From positions 32,971,439-33,035,438 of the forward strand of contig CM050450.1 in NCBI GenBank assembly GCA_027563935.2: a stretch of DNA of 64,000 nucleotides, given 5' to 3'. The position numbers and the translations under genes were made by a program. The DNA is from Costus lasius (Eukaryota; Streptophyta; Magnoliopsida; Zingiberales; Costaceae). A model generated the notes under the pieces. The model was not told the origin of the DNA and did not search any database. It saw only the letters and a program-made list of their open reading frames with translations. Position 1 is the stretch's first letter. The number at the start of each line of letters is the position of its first letter. Positions 53,081 to 64,000 of the stretch are shown here, piece by piece.

Positions 53081-54543
53081 TTGCTCCAAGCAATTCCCCT
53101 TATTGAGACAGTCCAGGCATTTCATGTCCAGCGAGGGCTGGATACAACATGAAACCCTTACCTCTCAATGATGCCTCTAGACTTTCACCATGTGCCCAGC
53201 ACATGTGAACTTCTAGTCAAGTCCATCCCTAACCGTTATGCCCAGGGCCAACGAGTTTCCTTGCGAAGGCACGCCCAGGTTAAAACTGGACTGGGGAAAC
53301 CATTGCCACCACGCACTTTCTAAAGATAAGTGGGTGTGTCCCACGAGGGTGGGAAACAGTTCACAACTCCACTGATCGATAGCTTAGTGAGGGCTACGCG
53401 TCAGAAGGCTACTAGACTTGATATTTTAATTGAGGGTTTTTGTTTAAGGTCTCATCATCTCAGTTTTATCTTATGTCTATCATTACAGGCATGCAATCCT
53501 ATGGTGATAACATAACGATAAAACATCACAGGCATGCTTTAGCTTTTGTAAAGAAAGCAATAAAAGGATGATGTGATCATAGCCCATTCAAGACATTGAA
53601 CCAATCCATGCCAAAAAGGGGTTCAACTCTTGACCTAGGATTCAAGCCCCAAAATTAGACCTAGCCTAGCCGACCTCTAGCTCTATCTTCAAGGTTGGCT
53701 CCAAGGTCATTCTCCCATGGTTTAGCTCTCAAACCCTAGGGGTACACCCACAAGGTTCGGCCAATGCCATGGTCTTCCTCCAAGGAAGGTGCGCCATCTA
53801 GCAAGCCACAAGAGGGATAGCACACAAGCACAAGGCTCGGCCAAACCCTAACTTGCGCCCCCATGCAAGGATGTGCCACCTTTGAAGCTTGTTGCGCCAT
53901 CATGCAAGGATGCGCAACCAAGCAAGCATGCACCTTTCTCCAAGTAGATGCGCGACCCTAATCTTCTTCTTAGTTAAAAGCAAAAAGAAAAGCGGCACGC
54001 AGGCCTCACAAGGATACATCACAGGCATGCTAAGGGGCTTGACATATGACCACAACATCATGCACAATCAAGTACTTACTCATGCAATTCTACATGCTCA
54101 ATGAAAAACATAAAATCTGAAATTTTACTTTTTCATAAAATATGTCTCTCTTCCTTCCCTTCATATCACAAATCTTTGATTCTAAGTTTCTCTCAGGAGT
54201 CTACAGGAGGCATACCGGTTGCCCTCCTTGCAATCCCTAACTTGCTAGGATAAGGGCAATCACCCAGTCCATGCCCTATTCCAACAAGTCTCTCAAGATA
54301 GGTCTATCCTATTATGAGAGGAGAAATTTTCTCTTCCACGTATGGGTCTATCCCATCACATGAAGAGAGCAAAGAACCACAAGAAGTTAATTAGAAGTAA
54401 GAAACAAGAGACCTACAATTTTTCTACTTAAAGAAAAATCATGCGCCAACATCTATGCAATATGCGAAAATGTAGATATGGCATGTGAGCATGAAAAGCA
54501 TGAAAGAACATCGTTCGAGGCTCGCAAGTAGCTCTGATACCAC
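53080..54543 (-). other. H: untranslated leader
   Basis: No gene. Carries a TCCCAC/GTGGGA hairpin at 53339-53354, matching 220-241 in A, and a B-box-like GGCTTGAATCC (53638-53648, minus strand) that may correspond to the B-box motif in the young family's leader. The primer site is 54531-54542. Confidence 0.7.
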
Positions 54544-56636
54544 TGTTGGGAAACCCCGGGGACATTTTACAATTTTCAGAGCCTTGGACATACATTTTAC
54601 GCAGCGGAAGAATGTCCCCGAAACAGGCTAGTCCCAAAAACCCAGTGAAGATCTCTTGCGAGGGGGTCGACACGATGTGATAGTAAGTACCTTTAAGCAA
54701 TTGGAAGCCGATGTCGATGAAGGCGCCCAAGTGTTCGCCCTCTGCAGTCTCGCACACACGGATTCCTCAAGTTTTCTTCTTCCTCACCCGGTGCTAGCCT
54801 CGGGAAGAAGATCCATGCCTTAGGAGAATCCTCCAAGCAACTTGCACCACCACCAAGATGTGATGCGCCAAGGAGATGGAAGGAGAAGACAACGCCGCAA
54901 GCCTTCTTGTTCCTTTCCGCCAAGGAAAGGAAGAGAAGAAGCATGCTTGCGCCCTTGATGGAAGAAGAAAAGCTCTAAGCTCTCCAAGCCGTCGCCCTCT
55001 AATGCTTCACGCCTCCAAGGAATTAGCATCATAAAGAGAGGGGGCGGTAAGGGCTTATTTATAGGAGCAAGAGGCGGTTAGGGGAGAATGGCAAGTGTTG
55101 ACAATTAGGGCATGATTCTAGGAGATTATCCAATCAAGTATATTGATTAAATCTCCACTCCCATATGCGCCTAAGACTTGCCAAAGCAAGCATCAGCCAT
55201 ATGCGCCCATATCATGCCATATGAGGCATTAATCCCATCCATGCGCCTAGACCTAGTCAAGGCAATATGATGGATTACCTAATGTGGCTTGGGCGCAAGT
55301 CCTAATCCAATTAGGACTCTAATTATGTTAATAATCAGCCCACAATTGTCAAACACAATCCAATCAATTATCTTGTGTGATTTAATCAAATCCAATTTGA
55401 TTTAATCACCTAGGAGATACCAAACAAGGCATAGGCGCCAATTCTAGTCCAACTAAAATCCCATATGCGCATATCCCATTAATTCATCCCCATTATACCC
55501 TTCAAGCCTCATAGCCCTTCAATACAACTTATTAGCAAGCCCAACTAAGCAATGGGCCAAGCCCAAAGTCCATTATGCATGTTAACCAAGCTATTGGATC
55601 CAATCCAATTTAACCCATGGCTAAATGAGGCTAACCATGGTTAATTTGATCAATATGCCAAAAACGGAAGTTGGCCCCAATAAGTTTCTTCCATCTCATC
55701 AGGGCCATTGGCGCTGATGAAATCTCCCAAATAGATCAGAGTTATCCAATAACTCGATCTAAAGGCTACCCGATCAATATGAAAACTCGAGTATCAAGGT
55801 GTGCGACCCTGTAGGTTCCTCTAACACTGGCAGTGCTGACCAAAGGTCATCACAAGCAGTGAGTGGCACCTAGCAGTGCATCGCTGCTACCCAGGTTATT
55901 GGAATGGATATCGACATCGACATCCCCATCATCGTAACTAGGTACAGATGCATTACAGTCTCTTTGCCGAACTGATATCCGATTGGACAAGTGTGTCACC
56001 ACTTGTTTTCATCCAATCACATGGCTATGACTAGAACAGGTTCTTACCTGGGTATGGCCATACACTCTCAGTCATAGAACCATAAGGGAGCTCCATGGAT
56101 ATCATACTTCCCAAAGGAAGGGGCAAATCCTATGTCTGTCCATTGACCTTCTCATATGGGTCGTGACATGCTCAATGACAACCGTTATGACCTCCCAACT
56201 ATGGCAAGGTGTTAGGTTGTATCAAAGCAAGTCCCTAACCATATAGAATGGTCAATGACCTCAAGTCAAGGGATCAATGCATCTCCTGTCACTTGTGAGG
56301 ATAACTTATGACACCAAGTCATAGCCTCACAGCGGGTCTATCCAGTATATCCTCCAATGATATACCCATGTGTCTGCGTTAGCACCACGTGCCTAACCAG
56401 CCCACATACCAGTCTCACAAGTACCAGAGTTGTCCCATATCCACTCAGGTACATCGACTGGGGACTATAGTTCGAGCACAGATCCAATCTGTCTCCAGGG
56501 ACATTATCATGTAAGTACACAATCGCAGGTGTAGACAAACAATGATAACGACAATGCCAGAAAGATATATATTAATATCAGAGTCAAGTAGTACAAAGAT
56601 GGACCAAAACTAGGTCCTAGGGCATATACACCAACA
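54544..56636 (-). repeat. H: 5' LTR
   Basis: 2093 bp, bounded on the + strand by TGTTGGGAAACC and ATACACCAACA. TATA box TATAAATA on the minus strand at 55056-55063; palindrome GTATGGCCATAC at 56052-56063. Confidence 0.9.
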
Positions 56637-56938
56637 AATCTCTATCTATTGATTAAAGTAGATTTATTAAGCTCGAAAGTATTTGATACTTGACATGTGT
56701 TGGATGAATATTATAACATAAATAGTAAATTTTATCTTTCTTGGATTGTAAATTCTTGACGAATTATTTTTATTGTGATCTCTCTTGAATTAATTAAGTT
56801 ATGAAAAGTTGATAGTTTGAAATGTAGACTAAGAACTTTATTGATAAAGAAACAATTGAGTGCCTCTTATTTTTTACATTCTTTATACATATCAATATAT
56901 TGCTTGAAGATAAGCAAAATTTTAAGTCTAGGGTATTT
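56637..56938. other. AT-rich stretch without a gene
   Basis: No coding signal. Its end (AAGCAAAATTTTAAGTC, then TAGGGTATTT) resembles the purine-rich tract before the 3' LTR of some plant Ty3/gypsy elements. That is a weak match and the owner is unknown. Confidence 0.3.
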
Positions 56939-59334
56939 TGATGCGTTATATTTACACCACATTTTTGCCTATATTTTATACTAAATTTTAGGATTAATTG
57001 CATGATTTTGTGTTATTTTAGTATTTTTACTTCACTTGGCACAGAATCTTTACTTTTCAAGGTTTTATTGAAAATACAAGTAAAAACGCTTGAAAATGAT
57101 GGATTTCATGAGTTTTGAAGCCATAGCACGATTCCCAAGGAGATCATGAGCTTACACGTCAAATTTAGAGCAAAAATGGTGAAGATTTCAATATTTACGG
57201 CTGTGGCCGTAATTATGAAGTCGGCCGTAATTTTGCGTTCAAGCAAAGGGCAAAAAATGGCTAAGTATGCAAATGCACAGAAACTTTAACGGGTGAGGTC
57301 ATGAATCCATCATGGTCCGTGAAACTTTCTGTGTATAAAGAGCTGTGCAAATAGAAACTTTTACAGCCTTGGCCATGAACATATTATGGGCCGTGAAAAC
57401 GTCCGCCCGACGAGTTTTTCACTCGATTCTTCCCCAATTCGATGCGGATTTGAACCAAACTTTGTAGAAACGTTCCTTGATGGGTTCCGAACCGGTCAAG
57501 CTATAAAAGATCAGATTTTTCAAGGAAAAAGAGAGCTTTTTGGATGAAGCTAACCGGCGGTGGCGACTAGGGCGAATTTCCAATTTCCGAGCAGATTCTG
57601 GCAAGATTCTGATGGGGGGCCAAGACAAGCTCTGAGGAGATCCACTAGGGTTCGAAAGAAACCCCTCAGGTATGGGTTCTCTTCCTAGGGTCCTACCTTC
57701 TTATTGCATGGCATCTCATCATGATAGGTTAGAAGCATAAGCACTTTCCTTATTTGCACATCTACTTTCCTTATATGCATATCTGCAATTTGCTTTCAAT
57801 AAAATGCCATGTCATTCCTAGTGCATGTAGGGTAGCATATTTTGTTGGGCAACTAACCCTGCAAGTGAAGAAGCGGCTCAAGACAACTCAGAAAATTCAG
57901 CTCACTACTCACTCACCTAGTGAGCTCCAAAGAAAGAAAGTTAGCTTCAACATAGTTCAACTCCTTCCACTTGAAGACTTGAGTTAAAGGGGCTTCATAA
58001 ATCATCAATTCCCTTGCCAAATCAAGCCTTGGGCACCCACATCAACAATCAATTCGGCCAAGTCAAGATCCACAATTCAAGGAGTCAATCAATCATCCAC
58101 CAATCATGCAATAATCAAGCTGGCGCCCACATCAACAATCAATTCGGCCAAGTCAAGATCCACAATTCAAGGAGTCAATCAATCATCCACCAATCATGCA
58201 ATCATCAAGTTGGCACCCAACATTTGAAGAAGGAATTCGAATTCCTCTCCACAAATGGAAGCCTCATCAAGAGCCAACCGCCCCTTTCTTATGCTCAGCT
58301 TTTGCGCCAGCCTTCGGAGTCAATAAACATTCAAAAACTTACCATGGAGGAGCCGGCCACAATTGGAAAGACAACCAAGAGCATTTGCGCCTATTCCATG
58401 TTCCCCTTTGTGTTTTAATGCTAAAAATTTTCTTACTTATCTTGCTTATGCGCCTAGGGGAGAAAAGACTCTTGTAACCCCTATATGTTTTGCCTATTTA
58501 TTGTAGCCTTCATGGCATATGTCGCATCTTGATTTTTGAATGAAAATTTGTCTATTAGTTGCCTAGAAAATCAACTCTCGGTGCTTGTGTCACCAAGTTT
58601 TCTCTTCTCCTCTATTCGCATCCACCATCTCCTCATCTAGCCAAGATCTTCATCCTTTCCAAGTTGCAAACCGAGCTCCCCTTTCAAGCAACAAGTGATG
58701 GAGAACTTCCTTGTGGCCGAGACCCAACTTGAAGGAGCCCTTGATGTTGAGGCCATCTCTTTGAAGGAGCTTTTCTAAGATAAGTGTTCTCCCTCTTGCG
58801 ACTTTGTTCCTTCCTTCTTTACAATTTTAGAGATCTACACCTTGTTTGACTCTTGTAGGAAAAAAGGCGCTTGGAGTTTGAAGGCCCCTTTGGGGCACAA
58901 GCCCTCTTTTCTCCACCCCTCCATATTTTAGTTAGTCCTACTTATTGTCTACAAGAGAACTTGGAGGCTTAACCTCCCTCTTGCATTTTGTCTTTGTAAA
59001 GCCTTATAACTATTGCGTAACTCACCCACGCTTGTGTGGGATTGCTGTATTGCCTGTGTGTAACTGACACCTTCCATCAGAGTTGGACCGGTGAAGAACG
59101 GGAAGTAGATCCCTTCTATTCTCAAGGGATCCACTGTAAGTCTTCTTTAGATATTCCAGTCATTTCATTTCCGCAATTTCATTCCTACAAGTAGTTTTAA
59201 ATTCGGTTTTCCTATATAAAATACAAAAACATCTACTATCAAATCCATTAGTTAATCTCGGTTTTCCTACTATTCTATTACAAAAGAAAAATCTTTCAAA
59301 GGCGTTGTTTGCATGTTGTGAGCCCACATCAGTT
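56939..59334 (+). repeat. LTR-like region before the gypsy primer site (boundaries uncertain)
   Basis: Starts TGATGCGTTATATTTACACC and ends ...AGCCCACATCA just before a primer-binding site, so it could be one LTR of about 2.4 kb or two different LTR pieces. No second copy is in the window to test this. Short open frames here (for example 58014-58418) show no recognisable domain. Confidence 0.4.
58031..58210 (+). repeat. Two 90-bp tandem repeats
   Basis: The block with ATCAACAATCAATTCGGCCA recurs at exactly 90 bp (58041 and 58131) with only a few differences. Because 90 is a multiple of three it also repeats 30 residues in an open frame, but no protein family is recognised. Confidence 0.85.
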
Positions 59335-59345
59335 TGGTATCAGAG
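59335..59345 (+). other. Gypsy element: primer-binding site
   Basis: TGGTATCAGAG after the LTR-like end, complementary to initiator tRNA-Met, as in plant chromoviruses. Confidence 0.7.
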
Positions 59346-59496
59346 GATAGACTCTAGAGTAGATTTTAAGCCAAAACTTATTTTTCTACTACTAGAACGA
59401 TTCTTGTGGTTTAGGTTGTTTGACACAATTGATTCCATAACATACTAGGGTTCACGCATTTTTTTTGAAAAGATATAATCATTTCAAAACTGCATC

Positions 59497-60590
59497 ATGC
59501 AAACTAGAGCTAGAGCCCAACAAGAGAACAATCAACCCATGGATCTTAATGAAGTTTTTAGACAACTTTCCCAACAAATGGCTGATATGAACGCTGGACT
59601 TACCCAACGTATGGATACCATGAATGACAACTTTGATACTAGGATCCAAAATCTTGAGACCCAACAACCGACCCCAAGTCAAACTCCTAGTGAGGCAAAC
59701 TTGGATCCTTTAGAAACTTTACACCGCCAACCTTCTCCCAACCCTATGGTTACTCCACACACTGAGTGGAATGGTCAAACCCAACACAATCAAAGACCTA
59801 GGGAATTTGCTATACACCAAGCTGTCAAGATCAATCCGCCTACTTTTAGTGGATCCCTAGACCCTAGGGAATTCCTTGACTAGGTCCCCAAGATAGAGCC
59901 GTACTTTGAGTGGAGCCAAGTCCCAGAAAATGGCAAGGTAAGACTTGCCAAATGTCTTTTAGAAGGACCAGCTAGGTTGTATTGGACCCATGTAGAAAGG
60001 ACCCTCTATCCAACTAAGAGATGGGAAGAGATGCGCTGTCGGTTAAGAGATAAGTACGTCCCTCCGTACTATCGAAACAAGCTTCTCGACCAACTTAGTA
60101 GTCACACCTAGGGTAGCCAAACTGTAGCTGAGTACATGCTCAAACTAGAAGAACTTCTCCTTAGAAGTGAGATCCTTGAGGACAAAAATGTCACCCTGAG
60201 TAGATTTAAGAATGGCCTTAGACCTGACATCAAGAGAAACTTAACCTACTACCAGATAGATAGCCTAGAGGTAGCTTACCAAAGAGCTTTAGAGGTGGAA
60301 CAAGACATCAAGACTAGGAGAGAGTTCACACCTTCTAGACCCTCCTTTAGAACTCCCCAAACCAATTCCTCGAGCTCCAGCCAACCTCGACCTAGGCCAA
60401 GTGCAGAACCAGGTAGACCTCAACCCAGGCCAAACCAAACCCCTGGATCCAGTAGATTTGTCTGTCATAACTGTAAGCAACCTGGACACTTAGCTAAAGA
60501 TTGCACCAAAAGGTTCCTCCTCATAGAAGAAGACATAGAACCTGAGGCAACCCCTGAAGGAGAATTAGACCAAGATCCTCACCTTCAAGA
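59497..60590 (+). pseudogene. Gypsy gag pseudogene
   Basis: Starts at ATG 59497 (MQTRARAQQ...). A Gln-rich N-terminus is followed by a retrotransposon gag domain (about 59820-60300) and a Pro/Arg/Ser-rich linker. A CCHC zinc knuckle (C-H-N-C-K-Q-P-G-H then C) lies near 60463-60505. In-frame stops are TAG 59881 (replacing Trp in the EFLDW-like block) and TAG 60109 (replacing Gln). It would form the capsid; it is dead. Confidence 0.85.
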
Positions 60591-61386
60591 CATAGAATAC
60601 CAAGATCCTGACACTGACGACTTCGCCCAAAACACCTTAGGGGTAGTAAGATGCAACCTAGTCAAACCTGTTCCTACTGAGGACTGGAGAAGGACAAGCA
60701 TCTTCCATACTTACACCAAGTGCCATGGTCACATGTGCAAGGTTGTAATCGATGGAGGAAGCAGTGTCAATGCCGTCTCTCATGTAGCTGTGGTCAAGAT
60801 TAAGCTGAAATTAGAACCACACCCGAACTCCTATAGCATCTCCTAGGTCAACCAAAATAGTGTACCCGTCACCCATAGATGCCTTGTACCCCTTCAATTC
60901 AGCACCTATCAAGGACAGATCTGGTGTGATGTCATCACCATGGACGTCGCACAAGTCCTTCTAGGTCGCCCTTGGCTATATGACATGGATGTGATCCACT
61001 ATGGTCGCACCAATACTTATGTCTTTAGCCAAGATGGGCAAAAGATTAGCTTGAAACCTACCCTACCCAAGGAACTTAGAGCCTCAACCAACAAGGGTAA
61101 GATAGAAGAAACCAAGTCTAGTGATAGCAAGCCCACCATTCAACTCATCCGACCCCAAGCCTTCACTAAGGAAATCCAAAAGACCCAACCTATCTACTCC
61201 TTAGTCTTTAAGGAACCTAACCCTGACCAAGAGGATAAGCCACCCCCTGAGATAGAAGTCCTCCTCTCTGACTATAGTGAGTTAACCCCATAGGAGTTAC
61301 CCATATGCTTACCCCCTCTTAGGGATATCCAGCACAACATAGACCTTGTCCCCGGCTCAACCTTACCTAACCTTCCCCATTATAGG
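60591..61386 (+). pseudogene. Gypsy aspartic protease pseudogene
   Basis: The same frame continues. The active-site-like VVIDGGSSVNAVS is near 60745-60785 (D-G-G here, where D-S/T-G is usual) and a VLLGRPWLYDMD block is near 60955. Stops: TAG 60844 (Trp) and TAG 61291 (likely Gln). Confidence 0.8.
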
Positions 61387-62535
61387 ATGAGCCCCACCGA
61401 ACATGAGGAACTTAAGAGACAGGTAGATGACCTCCTATCTAAGGGACACATTAGGGAAAGCTTAAGCCCTTGCGCAGTCCCAGCCCTTCTTACCCCAAAG
61501 AAGGATGGTAGCTGGCGCATGTGTATTGACTGTAGGGCTATCAACAAGATAACTGTAAAATATAGGTTCCCTATCCCAAGACTAGATGACATGCTAGACC
61601 TCCTTGTAGGATCCACTTGGTTTAGCAAACTTGACCTTAGGAGTGGTTATCACCAAGTTAGAATAAGGTTAGGGGATGAATGGAAGACCGCCTTCAAAAC
61701 AAAGGATGGTCTATATGAGTGGTTGGTCATGCCCTTCAGGCTAACCAACGCCCCTTCAACCTTTATGAGACTTATGACCCAAGTGCTTAGACCATATATA
61801 GGTAAATTCCTAGTAGTCTACTTTGATCACATCCTGATATGCATTAAGACTAAGGAAGAACACCTAGAACATTTAAGGAAGACCCTTGACCTCCTTAGGA
61901 CTGAGAAGCTGTACATCACCCTAAAGAAGTGCTCTTTCCTCTCTCATAAGGTTGTCTTCCTAGGGTTCATTGTCTCTGAGTTAGGTTTACAACCTAACCT
62001 GCTAAGGTCCAAGCAATCTTAGACTGGCCTGAACCTAAAACCCTCACTGAAGTTAGGAGTTTCCATGGCCTAGCTACTTTCTACCATAGGTTCATCAAAA
62101 ACTTTAGCTCCATAGTTGCCCCAATCACCAGTTTCATGAAACAAGGTGATTTTGCCTAGACCAAGTTTGCTAGTAAGGCTTTTGTGGAACTTAAGTCTAG
62201 GATGACTACTGCCCCAGTTCTTAGGCTCTCAGACTTCAGCAAAGTCTTTGAAGTTGATTGTGATGCCTCTGGCATAGGCATAGGTGGGACCCTCAACCAA
62301 GAAGGTCACCCTATTGCCTTCTTCAGTGAAAAGCTGAATGAGGCCAGGCAGAAATATTCGACTTATGATAAGGAGTTCTATGCTGTAGTCCAAACCCTTA
62401 AACATTTCAGACACTACCTTATCCATACTGAGTTCACCCTTCATAGTGATCATCAAGCCTTATCTTTCCTAAACGCCCAAAAGAAGCTCAACTTTAGGCG
62501 TGCTAAATGGGTAGAATATCTTTAGCAGTTTACCT
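61387..62535 (+). pseudogene. Gypsy reverse transcriptase and RNase H pseudogene
   Basis: RT core from the [20 protein letters not shown] block. The FGLTNAP motif reads FRLTNAP, and the catalytic YFDD is YFDH, so the second Asp is lost. A one-base deletion near 61998-62000 shifts the frame by comparison with the expected QPNPAKV wording. TAG 62157 replaces Trp. RNase H follows with DCDASGIGIG, EKLNEARQKYSTYDKEFYA and SDHQAL (62230-62470). TAG 62523 probably replaces Gln. Confidence 0.88.
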
Positions 62536-62537
62536 TT

Positions 62538-63370
62538 TTGCTTAAACATAGATCTGGAATTGAAAATAAGGTAGTTGATGCCTTGAGTAGAGTTACTTTG
62601 CTTATCAATAAACTGCATGTTGAACTTATTGGCTTTGATCGCATGAAATCTGCTTATATTGATTGTCCTGATTTTTCTACTATATATCATGATCTGAGTC
62701 TAGATGTCCATAGCCATTCTCTGTATACCCTTAGGGATGGATACCTATTTCTTGGCACAACACTCTGTGTGCCCAAGACTTCTATCTGGGACTTCCTACT
62801 TTGGGAAATCCATGGAGGAGGATCTGCAGGACACCATGGCCGAGAGAAGACCTTAGCCTTGGCAGAAGAGCGGTTTTATTGGCCAAACCTTTATAAGGAT
62901 GTGGCTAAAGTAGTTAGACACTACAAGACTTGTCAAACCACTAAGGTTCAGAGACATAACTTTGGGCTTTACACCCCCCTTCCTATCCCTAGAGCCCTAA
63001 GTATGGACTTCATCTTAGGTTTACCTAGAACCCCCTCTAAGTATGACTCCATCTTTGTGGTTGTAGATAGGTTTACCAAGATGGCCCATTTCCTACCTTG
63101 TAGGAAAACCTCTGATGCTTCCTCCATAGCTCGCTTATTCTTTAAGGAAGTAGTTAGACTCCATGGTACCCCTCTTACTATTGTGTCTGATAGGGATACT
63201 AGGTTTGTCAGCCACTTTTGGAGAACCCTGTGTAAACTTCTAGGCACAAACTTAAAATTCTCCAATGCCTATCATCCCCAGACGGATGGTCAGACAGAAG
63301 TGGTCAACAGATCACTTGGGAGTATCCTTAGGAGCCTAGTTGGAGAACACCCGAGCAACTAGGACAAGCT
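62538..63370 (+). pseudogene. Gypsy integrase pseudogene, truncated
   Basis: The H-H-C-C finger is partly readable (GHHGREKTLALAEERFYWP, then a C in HYKTCQTT). The core has MDFILGLPRTPSKYDSIFVVVDRFTKMAHF, IVSDRDTRF and NAYHPQTDGQTEVVN with the catalytic D, D, E. TAG 63360 replaces Trp of the EHPSNWD block. The C-terminal part, where a chromodomain would lie, is absent because another sequence starts at 63371. Confidence 0.85.
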
Positions 63371-64000
63371 TGTCACACCCTTAGATAACAACAATCCATA
63401 AAAGATAATCATACGACATAATTTTTTGCAAGATCGACAATCAATAACAAGTTCAATGCCTTGAACAATAAAACAAGTGATATAATGTCATTATCCAAGT
63501 TGCAACAGAAAAATATCCATTCCATCAAAAACTTTTACCCAAGTAGAGTAGAGTCATACAATCCCAAAATCTGAGAACTAAAACATGCTACCAACATAAG
63601 CCATTGCAATCAGCATTCAAAACTAGTAACATACTCCTCAAAACAAGTCTCATGACAACTCTTAATACAAGTCTTTTATGGAGCATACAATGTTTTCCAA
63701 TATTACAAAGTCTCATGATTTAGCCTAAATTCCAAAATGAGCTTCCAAAACTTTCACGCTTTTGCCCACAATGCGTAGCCAAGCTAATCTGCAATAAGGG
63801 TTAGTGCAAGCAAGAATGAGCATAAATTGCCCAGCAAGTAGTCCCAATGGCTAAGGGAAAACGAACTAAAGAGGATAAACATATCAACGAAATAGTCAAC
63901 ACAATAAAGACATAATGAAAGATAACAGAATTTCCCCTTGAGCACATGAATTGGATAGGGAAAAACAAGATAGTCGTACATTCCTTAGATAAGGCATTTG
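63371..64000 (+). mobile_element. Probable start of a further LTR element (incomplete)
   Basis: TGTCACACCC begins exactly where the integrase similarity stops, and AAGCT (63366-63370) could be the target duplication. TGTCACACCC-type starts are common in plant gypsy LTRs. No coding frame or primer site is seen up to the window end, so the type is unproven. Confidence 0.45.

Larger units (their letters stand above)
53080..56636 (-). mobile_element. Element H: truncated A-family retrotransposon (leader and 5' LTR only)
   Basis: On the minus strand: 5' LTR from 56636 to 54544, primer site TGGTATCAGAGC (54531-54542), then about 1.45 kb of leader. Gag, pol and the 3' LTR are missing. The left edge is fused to A's 3' LTR in opposite orientation. 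The leader is the inverse counterpart of 1-540. Confidence 0.85.
59335..63370 (+). mobile_element. Degenerate Ty3/gypsy chromovirus-like retrotransposon, 3' end missing
   Basis: Gag, protease, RT, RNase H and integrase follow in one original frame, the Ty3/gypsy order (integrase last). RT and integrase wording (for example the [23 protein letters not shown] block) is closest to what I know of CRM/Reina-type chromoviruses; this is recall, not a search. The frame carries seven TAG stops and a one-base deletion. It is cut within integrase at about 63370 by a new LTR-like start. Confidence 0.88.

Noticed and set aside
58014..58418. 134-codon frame as a host gene
   Set aside because: The frame is built on a 90-bp tandem repeat inside an LTR-like tract, with no recognisable domain.
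1..64000. CRISPR arrays, bacterial operons, phage or defence systems
   Set aside because: No spaced repeats, ribosome-binding sites or such genes are present. The DNA is clearly plant retrotransposon sequence.

Overview
This window is plant nuclear DNA made almost entirely of nested LTR retrotransposons. I found no host gene. The Ty1/copia domain order (gag, protease, integrase, reverse transcriptase, RNase H), the initiator-tRNA-Met type primer sites (TGGTATCAGAGC), the 5-bp target-site duplications (TSDs), the long LTRs and the plant-type Ty3/gypsy chromovirus all point to an angiosperm with heterochromatic, transposon-rich chromosomes. The species cannot be named from this sequence.

Layout. 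An old, decayed copia element (A, + strand) is the base layer at 1-4544 and 49971 to about 53080. A related solo LTR (G, 1861-3819) sits in its integrase region. A younger copia element, E (+, 4545-49970, TSD CTAGG), is inserted in A. E carries two independent stacks. F (-, 4792-22929, TSD CTAAT) lies in E's 5' LTR and itself carries I (-, 7669-16747, TSD ACACA). D (+, 27833-46030, TSD AATAC) lies in E's integrase and carries C (+, 31051-40188, TSD CTTAT) in its leader. With inserts removed, E, F, D, I and C are each about 9.05-9.14 kb, have paired LTRs of about 1.66-1.73 kb and encode a gag-pol of 1292-1294 aa. They are one recently amplified family. C, D and I keep uninterrupted polyproteins with all catalytic motifs visible.

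Right of A, a truncated minus-strand relative of A (H, about 53080-56636) is joined tail-in. Then comes an AT-rich, LTR-like tract (56637-59334) and a degenerate Ty3/gypsy chromovirus (59335-63370), cut by what looks like the start of another LTR at 63371.

How the parts may work together. In all five young copies the U5 part of the LTR holds ATG-GCN-ATG directly followed by GTATGA, a good 5' splice donor. A branch point, pyrimidine tract and TAG acceptor lie 21 nt before the annotated gag ATG. Splicing would remove about 1.9-2.0 kb containing the primer-binding site and a strongly structured leader, and would join the LTR start codons in frame to gag. The removed leader carries three hairpins with the same CTGCGN loop on different stems, a long fourth hairpin, and a pair of hairpins differing by a compensatory base change. 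I infer a division between spliced mRNA for translation and unspliced RNA for packaging and reverse transcription. This is the most interesting hypothesis here and is testable with RNA reads.
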